From the NCBI GenBank assembly GCA_937980205.1, contig CALJKW010000014.1, forward strand, positions 23,374-87,373: DNA of 64,000 bases, read 5' to 3'. Position numbers and translations under genes: made by a program. The stretch is from an uncultured Myxococcales bacterium (GTDB lineage: Bacteria; Myxococcota; Myxococcia; Myxococcales; Myxococcaceae). The notes under the pieces were generated by a model. That model saw nothing but the letters and a program-made list of their open reading frames with translations, made no database searches and was not told where the DNA came from. Of the stretch, positions 42,353-52,073 are shown piece after piece (within the stretch, counting starts at the first letter, position 1; each line of letters starts with the position of its first letter).

Positions 42353-45079
42353 CTAGAACGCCCCGCGCGCCGGCCGCACCGGCTCTGCCGGCGCCGGCGG
42401 CAGCTCGCCCAGGTCGATCTCCTGGTTCCGCATGAACTGCACGAGCCCCTCGAGCGAGCGCGGCGCCAGCGGCTCGAACAGACCCGGCGGCACGGTGCCG
42501 GCCTGCGCGTCGCTCTCGTCGGTCGACCGGAAGACGCCCTCGTCGTTCGGGTCGACGGCGTGCGCCGCCTCGACGAGCTGCAGCAGCCGATCGGGCTCGA
42601 GCTCGCCGACCGCGGCCAGCAGCGCCTGCGGGTCCACGTTCAGGTGGCGCGCGAGGCCGGCGAGCACCGGGCCCACGCTGCGGCCGGCATCGTCCGCGTT
42701 GCGCAGGTGGCGCGTCGCGTCCGCCGACAGCCCCGCCCCCTGCAGAAACGCTTCGGTGTGCTCGTTCTCGAAGCGGTTCGACGCGCGCACGCGGCCGAGC
42801 TGCGCGAGCGCGAGGCCTGCCCCGAGGGCGACCACGGCGCCGACGCCGGTGGCGCCGGCGAGCGCGGCGACTCCGCCGGCGGCCTGCACCGCGAACAGCG
42901 AGGCCTGCGCGACGTCTCCGCGCGCGAGCGCCTGCCCCGCGTTGAAGACGCTCATGCCGGTGCCGATGACGCCGGCGGCGACGCCGACGTTGCGCAGCAC
43001 TCCGCCGGCGCCCTGGAGCAGCTCGAAGTTGCGCGTGACGCCGCGGGCGAGGCCGATCGCCGCCTCCGCGGTGCCCGCCGCGCCGGAGAGCGCGCCGACG
43101 ACGTTCGCGAACGAGGGCTCGTCGATCGCCGTGGCGACGGCGCCGACGGTCGCGGCCGCTCCGAGCGTCACGCCCGCGGCGCGGAACGCCTGCCCGAGCC
43201 CGCTCGTGCTCGCGAAGACGCCCTCTTCGCCCGCACGCTGGATCGAGAGATCCATGCGCTGCAGCGCGTCCTCCGCGGCCTGCTGCGTCTGCGCGGTCGC
43301 CGCGGCCTCGAGGTTCGACGTGATGTCGCGCAGCCGGTCGGGCGCGACGCCGAAGACGGCGGCCTGCCGCTCGAGCGCGCGGACCGAGGCGCTGACCGCG
43401 GCGAGATCTCCGGCTTCGCTCGCCTGCAGCGCGGTCGCCACGGTGTTGTTGAGCAACAGGCTGCCGACGCGCTGCAGGTACCCGGCGTCCTTCTTCCGCT
43501 GCGACGCGAGGGCGCCGAGCTGCTGCAAGAGGCCCGGCGGGCCGCTCTGCTCTTCCTGCTCGCGCAACAGGCGCGCGAGCTCGGCCTGACCCGAGTCGGT
43601 GAGCCCGGCGAGATCGGGGAACGTGTCGGTCGCGCGCTCGACGCCCTGGGCGACGTCGTCCGCGTGGTCCAAGCCCTCGAGCCGGCCCGAGCCGACGGCG
43701 GCGGCGAGCTGGTCCTGCACGCGCAGCGCTCCGCCCGCGAGGTGCTCGAGCTGCTCGTACTCGGGGTGGCTCTCCCGGAACGCGGCGATCGCGCCCTCGA
43801 GCTGCTCGGCGCTGAGCAGGCCCGACCAGTCCTGCACGAGCGTCGCGAGGTCGGCGTTGAGCGTGTTGACGCGCTCGGTGAGGTGCTCCGCCGCGCCGTT
43901 CAGCGCGCCCAGCGAGGCGTGCACGTTCTGAAGGATGTCGTCGGCCTCGCCGGTCTTACCGCCGGCCTTCAGGCGATCGACGACGGCGAGCGCGAGCGAG
44001 GCGTCCGCGGTCGTCGTCATCGAGCTGCCGTCCGTCAGCACCGCGGCACCCGGCGCGCCGAGGAAGTTCGGGCCGCCCACCACAGCGTTGCCGAGCGCCT
44101 CGTCGAACCGGCCCGGCCCGTCGGTCGCGATGGCATCGGCGATGTCCGCGCTCACGCGCTCGAGGACCTCGGCGCCGCGGGGCACCGACGCGCCACGGCC
44201 GAGCGCCGCCGAGAGGTTCGCCACGGTCGCGTCGAAGCGTCGCTGCGCGTCACCCTGCGACGACTGCGAGCCGTCGGCGTCGCCGCTCTGCTCGCGCAAG
44301 TCCGAGACGATCGCGTCGATCGTCGGCGCCGCGGCCTCGTTGATGCGCGCGACCACGTCGGGCTCGAAGGCGATCGTCGCGCTGTTGAGCATCGCCGCGG
44401 CCGCCTGGGCCCCACCCTCGCGGTACGCCTCGGCGACCTGGGCGGCCGCCTCCTCCACCTGCACGTCGAGCTGCTGCTCGCGCACCGCCGCCGCGGTGTC
44501 GGGATCCGCGACGCGCCGGTCGGCGATGCCGTCGAGGCCGAGCCGGCGCAGCACCGCGTCGCGCCTCGCGCCGGGGGCCGCCTCCAGCACCTCTTCGGCC
44601 TGCCGATCGGTCAACGTCACCGGAGCGCCGTAGCGCGGGTTCGCCGTGGTGAATGCCGACATCGAGGCGTACGGAGCATCCGGCGCGTTCGGATCGACGA
44701 CCGATCCGTCGCGGCGCCGCACCACCGCGTGGCCGACATCGTCGGTCCGATCCGCGAGCAGCACGATCTGATCGCCCGGGCGGGCCAGCTGCACCGCGCG
44801 CTCGAGGCAGTTCACGTTGCCATCGCCGCGCACCTCGGTGCGCAGCGTGCTCGCCACCCGCGCGCCGCGCCCCGCGACGACCTGGCTCAGCATGAGCTTC
44901 GGCTCCCGCGCGCCCGCGCCCGTCACCTGCAGCGCCCGGCGGCGCAGCGCGCTGCCGACCCCCGTCGACAGCTCGTCACGCGCCGGCCGGCCGCGAGGCT
45001 TCGGCTTCGCCGCGGGCGTCGCCTGCGGAGCGGCGGTGGCACGAACGACCGGCCTCTTCTTCTCGATGCGCGCGGGCAT
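42353..45079 (-). CDS. Large orphan protein with N-terminal papain-like Cys-His-Asp signature
   Basis: 908 residues using the ATG at 45079 (AAAGG upstream). No signal peptide: the N-terminus is basic and Pro/Ala-rich. Residues about 84-135 contain 'GDGNVNCLERAVQLARPGDQ', 'DVGHAVVRRRDGSVVDPN', giving Cys91, His117 and Asp129 in the order and spacing of papain-like/transglutaminase-like toxin or peptidase domains. Residues 135-600 are almost all helical, Ala/Leu/Glu-rich (coiled-coil style). Residues about 610-780 hold several Gly/Ala-rich hydrophobic stretches ('AGVTLGAAATVGAVATA', 'VAALAGATGVGAVVALGAGL') that look membrane-inserting. No further family recognised. It might be an exported effector or toxin that carries its own translocation part, or a structural protein. 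Convergent with the C45 gene and divergent from addB. Confidence 0.75.
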   Translation of the reverse strand: MPARIEKKRPVVRATAAPQATPAAKPKPRGRPARDELSTGVGSALRRRALQVTGAGAREPKLMLSQVVAGRGARVASTLRTEVRGDGNVNCLERAVQLARPGDQIVLLADRTDDVGHAVVRRRDGSVVDPNAPDAPYASMSAFTTANPRYGAPVTLTDRQAEEVLEAAPGARRDAVLRRLGLDGIADRRVADPDTAAAVREQQLDVQVEEAAAQVAEAYREGGAQAAAAMLNSATIAFEPDVVARINEAAAPTIDAIVSDLREQSGDADGSQSSQGDAQRRFDATVANLSAALGRGASVPRGAEVLERVSADIADAIATDGPGRFDEALGNAVVGGPNFLGAPGAAVLTDGSSMTTTADASLALAVVDRLKAGGKTGEADDILQNVHASLGALNGAAEHLTERVNTLNADLATLVQDWSGLLSAEQLEGAIAAFRESHPEYEQLEHLAGGALRVQDQLAAAVGSGRLEGLDHADDVAQGVERATDTFPDLAGLTDSGQAELARLLREQEEQSGPPGLLQQLGALASQRKKDAGYLQRVGSLLLNNTVATALQASEAGDLAAVSASVRALERQAAVFGVAPDRLRDITSNLEAAATAQTQQAAEDALQRMDLSIQRAGEEGVFASTSGLGQAFRAAGVTLGAAATVGAVATAIDEPSFANVVGALSGAAGTAEAAIGLARGVTRNFELLQGAGGVLRNVGVAAGVIGTGMSVFNAGQALARGDVAQASLFAVQAAGGVAALAGATGVGAVVALGAGLALAQLGRVRASNRFENEHTEAFLQGAGLSADATRHLRNADDAGRSVGPVLAGLARHLNVDPQALLAAVGELEPDRLLQLVEAAHAVDPNDEGVFRSTDESDAQAGTVPPGLFEPLAPRSLEGLVQFMRNQEIDLGELPPAPAEPVRPARGAF

Positions 45080-45216
45080 GGATGTACGACCTTTCGCAAC
45101 CTGCGGGCCAGCGGCGGCACCGGCGAAAGTCCGCATGTTGGCCGGATCCTGCCGCCGGATCGAGGGGTGAAGCCTGTAGGCGGCAGCCGACACCGCGGGC
45201 TAAACCACGATCACCG

Positions 45217-48200
45217 TTGCCGAACCGTCTCCTCGTCAGCCCGAGCGCAAGCGCGCGCCTCGAACGCGCCCGAGCCTGGCTCGCCCGCCGGCGCCGCGAC
45301 GAAGAGCTGCTCATCATCGGCGGCAGCGTCGACGGAGCCCTCGAGCTCGGCCGCGCCGTCTCCCGCGAGCTGCCCGCGACCTTCGGCTGGCGGCGCACCT
45401 CGCTCGACGGCCTGGCGCTCAAGCTCGCGATGCCGGGCCTGGCGAAGCTCGTCCGCTCGCCCGCGACGCACCTCGCGCTCGAGGCCCTCTGGGCGCGCGT
45501 CGTTCACGACCTGCACGCGCGCGGGCAGCTCGGCCGGCTCGAGCCCGTCGCGCTGCTGCCGGGCCTGCCGCGCGCGCTCGCGCGGATGATGACCGAGGCG
45601 CGGCTCGAGGGCGTGCCCCGCCACAAGCTCGAGACCGATCTCTCGCGCGCCGCCGAGGCGTTCGAAGAGGCGCTCGACGACGCCAGGCTCGCCGACCGCG
45701 CCGACGTCTTCGAGCTCGCGAAGCACCACTCGAACACGCTGCCGCTGCTCTTGCTCGACGTGCCGGCCCACACGCGCCGCGAGTGGGAGCTCATCGCCTC
45801 GCTCGCCGCGCGCTCGCCCGACGTGCTCGCCACCGTCGCCGCCGGAGACCAGCGGTCGCTTCGAAACCTCGAAGCCGCGCTGGGCACTCCGGCCGAAGAG
45901 CTGCCCGCGCCCGGCGACGGCGCGCTGTCGCGCCTGCAGACGTGGCTGTTCTCCACCGGCACGCGGCCGAAGAACGAGCCGAGCCCCGAGGTCACCGTCA
46001 TCTCCGCCCCCGGAGAGGCCCGCGAGTGCATCGAGCTCGCCCGCCTCATCCACCAACAGGCGCGGGCCGGCACTCCGTTCGATCGCATGGCGGTGCTGCT
46101 GCGGGCGCCCGGCGCGTACCGCTCGGCGATCGCCGAGGCGCTGCGCCGCGCGAAGGTGCCGGCGTACTTCGCGCGCGGCACGCGGCAGCCACATCCCTCC
46201 GGTCGCGCGCTGCTGGCGTTGCTCGCGTGCGCCGAAGAGGGTCTGTCCGCCTCGCGGTTCGCCGAGTACGTGTCGCTCGGCGAGGTGCCGAGGGAAGAGG
46301 CGCGCGAGGCGTGGTCTCCGCCGGATCCGGTCGAGGCGGAGCTCGAGCCCGAGCCCGAAGAGGAAGACGACACGCCCGACGCAGCGCCGGAGGATCCCGA
46401 CGCGCCGATCGTCGGCGGCACGCTGCGGGCTCCGCTCTACTGGGAGAAGCTGCTCATCGACGCCGCGGTGATCGGCGGGCTTCACCGCTGGCAGCGCCGC
46501 CTCGACGCGCTCGAGAAAAAGCTCGTCATCCAGCGGCACGCGCCGGACCTCGAGGAGCGCAAGGCGCTCGCGATCGACCGCAACCTCGAGGCGCTCGCGT
46601 CGCTGCGCCGCTTCGCGCTGCCCATCCTCGAGCTGCTCGCCACCCTGCCCCACGCCGCGACCTGGGGCGAGTGGCTGACCGCCCTCGAGGAGCTGAGCCA
46701 GAAGGCGCTGCGCCGCCCCGCGCGCGTCTCGGCGCTGTTGTCCGAGCTCGCGCCGATGAAGACGGTCGGGCCGGTGACGCTGCGCGAGGTGAAGCGCGTG
46801 CTGTCCGAGCGGCTGCTCGATCTCACCCGCAGCCCCAAGCACCAGCGCTTCGGCCAGGTCTTCGTCGGGCCGATCGAGTCGGCGCGCGGCCTCGAGTTCG
46901 ACGTCGTCTTCGCGCCCGGCCTCGCCGAGCGGATCTTCCCGCAGAAGGTGCGCGAGGACCCGGTCGCTCCCGATCGCGAGCGCCGCCGCATCGCGAAGGA
47001 CGGGTATGCCCTCGTCACCGACGACGATCGCCGCATCGACGAGCGGCTGCTCCTGCACCTCGCGGCGGGCGCGGCGACCCGGCGCGTCGTCGTCTCGTAT
47101 CCGCGCATCGACGCGCACGAGGGCCGGCCTCGGGTGCCGTCGTTCTACGCGCTCGACGTGCTGAAGGCCTGCGAGGGCGAGCTGCCCACGTACGAGCAGC
47201 TCTCGCAGCGCGCCGAGACGCAGGTGCAGGCGCGCATCGGCTGGCCGGCGCCGCTCGACGCCTCGCTCGCCATCGACGAGGCCGAGCGCGATCTCTCGCT
47301 GCTCGGGTCGCTGTTCCGCGATCGCTCGGGCGCGCCGCTGCACGGCAAGGCGCGGTACCTGATGTCGGTCAACGAGCACCTCGGCCGGGCGCTGCGCTTG
47401 CGCTGGTCGCGCGCGAAGCCGAAGTGGTCGCGCGCCGACGGGCTCGTGCTGCCCGGCCCCGAGGCGCGCCTCGCGCTCGAGCGGCACCGCCTCACCGGGC
47501 GCGCGTTCTCCGCGACGGCGCTGCAGCACTTCTCGGCGTGCCCGTACCGCTTCTACCTGTCGACGATCATCCGCCTCAGCCCACGCGAAGAGCCCGAGGC
47601 GATCGAAGAGCTCGACCCGCTGCAGCGCGGCGGCATGGTGCACGACGTGCAGTTCGAGGTGATGACCGCGCTGCGCCCCGCGTGGCCGCCCTCCGAGGCG
47701 GAGGCGCTCGCCAAGGTCGACGAGGTCCTCGACCGGCTCGCCGCCGAGCGCCGCGAGCAGCTCAGCCCGGTCATCGATCGCGTGTGGGAGGACGGCATCG
47801 AGGCGATCCGCGCCGATCTGCGCGAGTGGATGCGGCAGACGCTGGCGGCCGAGTGGACGCCGTGGCGCTTCGAGCTCTCGTTCGGCCTCGGCAACCGCGA
47901 CCGCGCCGACCCCGACAGCCGGAAGGATCCGGTCGAGCTCGACGGAGGCTTGAGGCTCCACGGGTCGATCGATCTCGTGGAGAAGGGCCTCACTGGCGCG
48001 CTGACCGCGACCGACTACAAGACCGGCAAGCAACGCGCGGAGCAGAGCACCCGCCTCGGCGGCGGCAAGACGCTGCAGCCCGTGCTCTACGCCCTCGCGC
48101 TCGAGCAGCTGTTCCCGGGGTCCAAGGTCGAGGGCGGCTCGCTCTGGTACTGCACCCAGGCCGGGCACTTCACCAAGGTGCACATCCCGCTCGACGCCCG

Positions 48201-48399
48201 CTCGCGCGAGGAGGCGAAGACCGCCGTCGGCATCGTGGGCAGGTGGATCGAGAATGGGTTCCTGCCCGCCGCGCCGGCGCCTGACGAGTGCACGTACTGC
48301 GACTTCCTCGCCGTCTGCGGCACGAACGAGGAAGAGCGGCTCAAGCGGAAGTCCGAGGCCGAGCTGAGAGATCTGCAGAGGCTGAGGGAGCTGGAATGA
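45217..48399 (+). CDS. addB: AddB-like ATP-dependent nuclease subunit (PD-(D/E)XK)
   Basis: 1060 residues from a TTG at 45217, chosen because the family-like 'NRLLVSPSASARLERARAWLAR' begins there; upstream codons in frame look non-coding, and no clear Shine-Dalgarno is seen. The helicase-like part has a degenerate P-loop (GGSVDGA, residues 35-41, no GKS/T). 'VFVGPIESARGLEFDVVFAPG' near residue 545 matches helicase motif V/VI style. The C-terminal nuclease has 'LHGSIDLV' and 'TDYKTGK'. A Cys at about 774 (SACPYRFYL) with Cys1025, 1028 and 1034 (CTYCDFLAVC) fits the 4Fe-4S staple of AddB. With AddA it would resect double-strand breaks for RecA loading. The next gene encodes AddA after 205 bp. 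Confidence 0.85.
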   Translation: MPNRLLVSPSASARLERARAWLARRRRDEELLIIGGSVDGALELGRAVSRELPATFGWRRTSLDGLALKLAMPGLAKLVRSPATHLALEALWARVVHDLHARGQLGRLEPVALLPGLPRALARMMTEARLEGVPRHKLETDLSRAAEAFEEALDDARLADRADVFELAKHHSNTLPLLLLDVPAHTRREWELIASLAARSPDVLATVAAGDQRSLRNLEAALGTPAEELPAPGDGALSRLQTWLFSTGTRPKNEPSPEVTVISAPGEARECIELARLIHQQARAGTPFDRMAVLLRAPGAYRSAIAEALRRAKVPAYFARGTRQPHPSGRALLALLACAEEGLSASRFAEYVSLGEVPREEAREAWSPPDPVEAELEPEPEEEDDTPDAAPEDPDAPIVGGTLRAPLYWEKLLIDAAVIGGLHRWQRRLDALEKKLVIQRHAPDLEERKALAIDRNLEALASLRRFALPILELLATLPHAATWGEWLTALEELSQKALRRPARVSALLSELAPMKTVGPVTLREVKRVLSERLLDLTRSPKHQRFGQVFVGPIESARGLEFDVVFAPGLAERIFPQKVREDPVAPDRERRRIAKDGYALVTDDDRRIDERLLLHLAAGAATRRVVVSYPRIDAHEGRPRVPSFYALDVLKACEGELPTYEQLSQRAETQVQARIGWPAPLDASLAIDEAERDLSLLGSLFRDRSGAPLHGKARYLMSVNEHLGRALRLRWSRAKPKWSRADGLVLPGPEARLALERHRLTGRAFSATALQHFSACPYRFYLSTIIRLSPREEPEAIEELDPLQRGGMVHDVQFEVMTALRPAWPPSEAEALAKVDEVLDRLAAERREQLSPVIDRVWEDGIEAIRADLREWMRQTLAAEWTPWRFELSFGLGNRDRADPDSRKDPVELDGGLRLHGSIDLVEKGLTGALTATDYKTGKQRAEQSTRLGGGKTLQPVLYALALEQLFPGSKVEGGSLWYCTQAGHFTKVHIPLDARSREEAKTAVGIVGRWIENGFLPAAPAPDECTYCDFLAVCGTNEEERLKRKSEAELRDLQRLRELE

Positions 48400-48471
48400 G
48401 CCTGGACCGCATCGAGCAAGACGCGTTCACGCTGCGAGGGTCAGCCAGTGTACGTGGCGTGTTCGCCCTCT

Positions 48472-48583
48472 CGTTGACGCTGAGCGGAGGCACGCGAAGC
48501 GGGCCGGAGTCGAAGCGCGCTCGAAGCCGTCCATGGGCCCGCTTCGACTGCGGCGACTTCGTCGCCTCCGCTCAGCGTGAACG
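48472..48583. repeat. REP-like 112-bp palindrome between addB and addA
   Basis: Outer arms 48472-48491 and 48564-48583 match at 19 of 20 positions after reverse complementing (CGTT.ACGCTGAGCGGAGGC). Inner arms CGAAGCGGGCC (48495-48505) and GGCCCGCTTCG (48536-48546) also pair. A third partial copy of the outer arm (CGTTCACGCTG) lies at 48424-48434. The GCTGAGCGGAG...GTCGAAGCG / CGCTTCGAC...GCTCAGCGTGAACG words resemble repetitive extragenic palindromes known from many bacteria. It fills most of the 205-bp gap, which otherwise shows no gene. Confidence 0.7.
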
Positions 48584-48604
48584 GAGCCCTGCTCAACCCC
48601 GGGA

Positions 48605-51600
48605 ATGGTCATGACTCCCCACGACGCCGCCGCTCGCGAGCTCATCGCCAAGGCGCTCGACCGCACCCTCGTCGTCGAGGCCGCCGCCGGCACCGGCAAG
48701 ACCACCGCGCTCGTCGGCCGCATCGTCGCGATCGTCCGCGCCGGCAACGCGACGCTGAAGCAGATCATCGCCGTCACCTTCACCGAGAAGGCCGCCGGCG
48801 AGATGAAGCTGCGCCTGCGCAGCGAGCTCGAGAAGGCGCGCCAGCGCAGCACCGCCGAGGCCGAGCGGGCGCGCCTCGAGACCGCCCTCGAAGAGCTCGA
48901 GGTGGCCCGCATCGGCACCATTCACGCGCTCTGCGCCGATCTCCTCCGCGAGCACCCGATCGAGGCGCGCGTCGACCCGCTCTTCGAGGTCGCCAAAGAG
49001 CCCGAGTCCCAGGCGCTGCTCGACGCCGCCTTCGACGGCTGGCTGCCGCAGGTGCTGCGCGATCCTCCCGAAGGCGTGAGACGACTCTTGCGCCGACGGC
49101 CGCGCCGGCGCGATCAGTCGCCTCCGCGCGAGCTGCTCCGCCGCGCCGCGTGGCAGCTCGTCGGCCACCGCGACTTCGACGCCCGCTGGGCGGTGCCCGA
49201 CTTCCCCCGCGAGCAGCTGCTCGGCGACCTCGTCCCCAAGCTCGAAGAGCTCGCCGCGCTCTCCGGCAACGGAGACCCCAGCGACTACCTCAAGCACAAC
49301 CTCCTCGAGGTGAAGCGCTTCATCTCCGATCTGCACCACCGCGAGCCCCCCGGCGCCGAGCGCGACTGGGACGGCCTCGAAGCGGGCCTCGCCGGCCTCG
49401 CCCGCCACCGCACCTGGTCGTACAAGGGCTTCGGCGAGATGTTCGGCACCGAGCAGCGCGCCGCCGTCATCGCGAAGCGCGACGCGGTGAAGGCCGCGCT
49501 CGACCGCGTGCTCGAAGACGCCGAGGCCCACCTCGCCGCCCTGCTCCACGCCGACCTCTGGCCGGTCGTCGCGCTCTACGAGAAGGAGAAAGAGCGCGCC
49601 GGCAAGCTCGACTTCTTCGATCTCCTCATCAAGCTGCGCGCGCTGCTCGTCTCCGACAAGAAGGTCCGCAACGAGCTGCAGGAGCGCTTCACGCACCTCT
49701 TCGTCGACGAGTTCCAGGACACCGACCCGCTGCAGGCCGACATCCTCCGCCTGCTCGCAGCCGACGACGCGACCGTCACCGACCCCGAGGTCGCCATCCC
49801 CAAGCCGGGCAAGCTCTTCATCGTCGGAGACCCGAAGCAGTCCATCTACCGCTTCCGCCGCGCCGACGTCGCGCTGTACGAGTCGGTCAAGCGGCAGCTC
49901 GGCGCGCACGTCGTCGATCTCACCACCAGCTTCCGCGGCACCCCGAAGCTGCAGGAGGCGATCAACTCGGCCTTCGCCCCGATCATGGTGCAGGACGAAG
50001 CCGGCACGCACCACACGCAGGCGCGCTACGTGCCGCTGACGAAGAGCCGCGCCGACGTGAAAGACCAGCCGTCGCTCATCGCGCTGCCGGTGCCGCGGCC
50101 GTACTCCGAGTTCGGGAAGATCTCCGCCTGGCAGGTCGATCGCTCGTACCCCGACGCGGTCGGCGCCTTCATCGAGTGGGTCATCGAGAAGAGCGGCTGG
50201 AAGGTGCAGGAGCCCGGCGTCCGCGAAGAGCGCCTCGTCCCCGTGCAGGCGCGCCACGTCTGCATCCTCTTCCGCCGCTTCCGCCGCTGGGAGGGCGACG
50301 ACGTCACCCTCGGCTACACGCGCGCGCTCGAGGCCCGCGGCATCCCGCACGTGCTCGTCGGCGGCCGCTCGTTCCACGGGCGCGAAGAGGTGCTCGCGCT
50401 GCGCAACGCGCTCGCCGCCATCGAGTGGCCCGACGACGAGCTCTCCATCTACGCGACGCTGCGCGGCCCGCTGTTCGCGCTCAGCGACGACGCGCTGCTC
50501 GTCTACAAGGAGACCGCGACCAAAGGCTTCCGCCTCTTCCGCAAGCTCGACGTCGAGAAGCTGTCTCCCCCCGCGCTCGAGGTCTCGCGCGCGCTCGACG
50601 TGCTGCGCGACCTGCACCGCCAGCGCAACCGCCAGCCGATCGCCGACACCATCGCGAGCCTGCTCGAGGCCGTGCGCGCCCACGCCGGCGTCGCGTTCTG
50701 GGTCGCCGGAGAGCAGGCGCTCGCCAACCTCTCGCAGCTCACCGACCTCGCCCGCCGCTACGAGGCGAGCGGCGGCCGCTCGTTCCGCGGCTTCGTCGAT
50801 CTCCTCGCCCGGCAGGCCGAGCGCGGCGAGGTCCCCGAGGCGCCCATCGTCGAAGAGGCCAGCGAGGGCGTCCGCATGATGACCGTCCACGGCGCCAAGG
50901 GCCTCGAGTTCCCCGTCGTCATCCTCGCCGACCCGTCGTGCCCGATGACGCAGAAGAACCCCTCGCAGTGGGTCGACCAGAGCCTGAACCTCTGGTCCGA
51001 GCCGCTCGCGCACTGCGTGCCGAAGGAACTGCGCGACCACTCCGCCGAGGCGCTCAAGCGCGACCGCGAAGAGGCCGTGCGCCTCACCTACGTCGCCGCG
51101 ACCCGCGCGAGAGATCTGCTCGTCGTCCCCGTCGTCGGCGACGAAGAGCTGCCCGGCTGGGTCGACGTGCTCCACCCCGTGCTGTACCCGAGCGACGACG
51201 ACAAGCGGCGCGCGCTGCCGGCTCCGGGCTGCCCCAAGTTCGGCACCGAGTCGGTGCTCGACCGGCCCGACAAGGCACGCTTCCGCACGTCGGTGATGCC
51301 CGGCCTGCACCGCTCGGAGCGCGGCATGCACGAGGTCGTCTGGTGGGACCCCGCCGCGCTCGATCTCGACAAGCGCGTCGAGGCCGGCCTGCACGCCGAG
51401 CCCGTGCTGTACGAGAAGGGCGGCGAAGAAAACGCCGCGCGGTCGGTCGCCGACTACGAGGCCTGGGCCGCTCAGCGCGACGAGCTGCTCGAGGCCGGCG
51501 CGAAGCCGACCTTGAAGGTCGAGTTCGCCGCGCACGCGACGCAGGTGCCGGGCATCGAGGTGACGCTCGAGCAGACCGCCGCGCCGCGCGACGGGCGCCC

Positions 51601-52024
51601 CGGCGGGCGGCGGTTCGGTGCGCTGGTGCACGCTGCGCTCTCGGACGTGCCCATGAGCGGCGCCGAGCTGGAGCGCTTCGTCACCGTCCACGCGCGCCGC
51701 CTCGGCGCCACCGAAGAAGAGCGCCTCTCGGCCATCGACGCCGTGCGCGCCGCGCTCGACCACCCGCTGTGGCAGCGCGCCGCGGCGAGCGGCACCGTGC
51801 GGCGCGAGGCCCCGCTGACGCTGACGCAGCTCGACGGCACCGTCGCCGAGGGCCTCGCCGATCTCGCGTTCCGCGACGCCGACGGCTGGGCCGTCGTCGA
51901 CTTCAAGACCGACCACGAGCTCGCCGAGCGGCGGCCCGAGTACGAGCGGCAGCTCGCCGTCTACGCCAAGGCGATCTCCGACGCGACCGGAGAGACCGCA
52001 CGGGCGTGGTTGCTGTCGGTGTAG
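48605..52024 (+). CDS. addA: AddA-like UvrD-family helicase-nuclease
   Basis: 1139 residues; an alternative ATG lies two codons in (48611). Helicase superfamily 1A motifs: Walker A EAAAGTGKTT (25-34), 'AVTFTEKAAGEMK', 'VDEFQDTDPLQADI', 'VGDPKQSIYRFRRADV', 'MTVHGAKGLEFPVVIL' and 'RLTYVAATRARDLLVV'. The C-terminal nuclease has 'RRFGALVHAAL' and Asp1099-x-Lys1101 in 'WAVVDFKTDHEL'. Forms, with the AddB-like protein, a helicase-nuclease for double-strand-break processing. The gap to addB holds a long palindrome, so the two genes may not be strictly co-expressed. Confidence 0.92.
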   Translation: MVMTPHDAAARELIAKALDRTLVVEAAAGTGKTTALVGRIVAIVRAGNATLKQIIAVTFTEKAAGEMKLRLRSELEKARQRSTAEAERARLETALEELEVARIGTIHALCADLLREHPIEARVDPLFEVAKEPESQALLDAAFDGWLPQVLRDPPEGVRRLLRRRPRRRDQSPPRELLRRAAWQLVGHRDFDARWAVPDFPREQLLGDLVPKLEELAALSGNGDPSDYLKHNLLEVKRFISDLHHREPPGAERDWDGLEAGLAGLARHRTWSYKGFGEMFGTEQRAAVIAKRDAVKAALDRVLEDAEAHLAALLHADLWPVVALYEKEKERAGKLDFFDLLIKLRALLVSDKKVRNELQERFTHLFVDEFQDTDPLQADILRLLAADDATVTDPEVAIPKPGKLFIVGDPKQSIYRFRRADVALYESVKRQLGAHVVDLTTSFRGTPKLQEAINSAFAPIMVQDEAGTHHTQARYVPLTKSRADVKDQPSLIALPVPRPYSEFGKISAWQVDRSYPDAVGAFIEWVIEKSGWKVQEPGVREERLVPVQARHVCILFRRFRRWEGDDVTLGYTRALEARGIPHVLVGGRSFHGREEVLALRNALAAIEWPDDELSIYATLRGPLFALSDDALLVYKETATKGFRLFRKLDVEKLSPPALEVSRALDVLRDLHRQRNRQPIADTIASLLEAVRAHAGVAFWVAGEQALANLSQLTDLARRYEASGGRSFRGFVDLLARQAERGEVPEAPIVEEASEGVRMMTVHGAKGLEFPVVILADPSCPMTQKNPSQWVDQSLNLWSEPLAHCVPKELRDHSAEALKRDREEAVRLTYVAATRARDLLVVPVVGDEELPGWVDVLHPVLYPSDDDKRRALPAPGCPKFGTESVLDRPDKARFRTSVMPGLHRSERGMHEVVWWDPAALDLDKRVEAGLHAEPVLYEKGGEENAARSVADYEAWAAQRDELLEAGAKPTLKVEFAAHATQVPGIEVTLEQTAAPRDGRPGGRRFGALVHAALSDVPMSGAELERFVTVHARRLGATEEERLSAIDAVRAALDHPLWQRAAASGTVRREAPLTLTQLDGTVAEGLADLAFRDADGWAVVDFKTDHELAERRPEYERQLAVYAKAISDATGETARAWLLSV

Positions 52025-52073
52025 CGAGCACCACGAAGGCCTGCAGCCTGGGGCCTCGAGCTCTCGTTCCCGC

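Noticed and set aside
45211..48183. Long minus-strand open frame opposite addB
   Set aside because: Arg/Glu/Leu-rich antisense frame without motifs. The plus strand carries the AddB nuclease and Fe-S motifs.
48288..48614. Possible small gene between addB and addA
   Set aside because: The frame overlaps the addB end and consists mainly of the translated REP-like palindrome.
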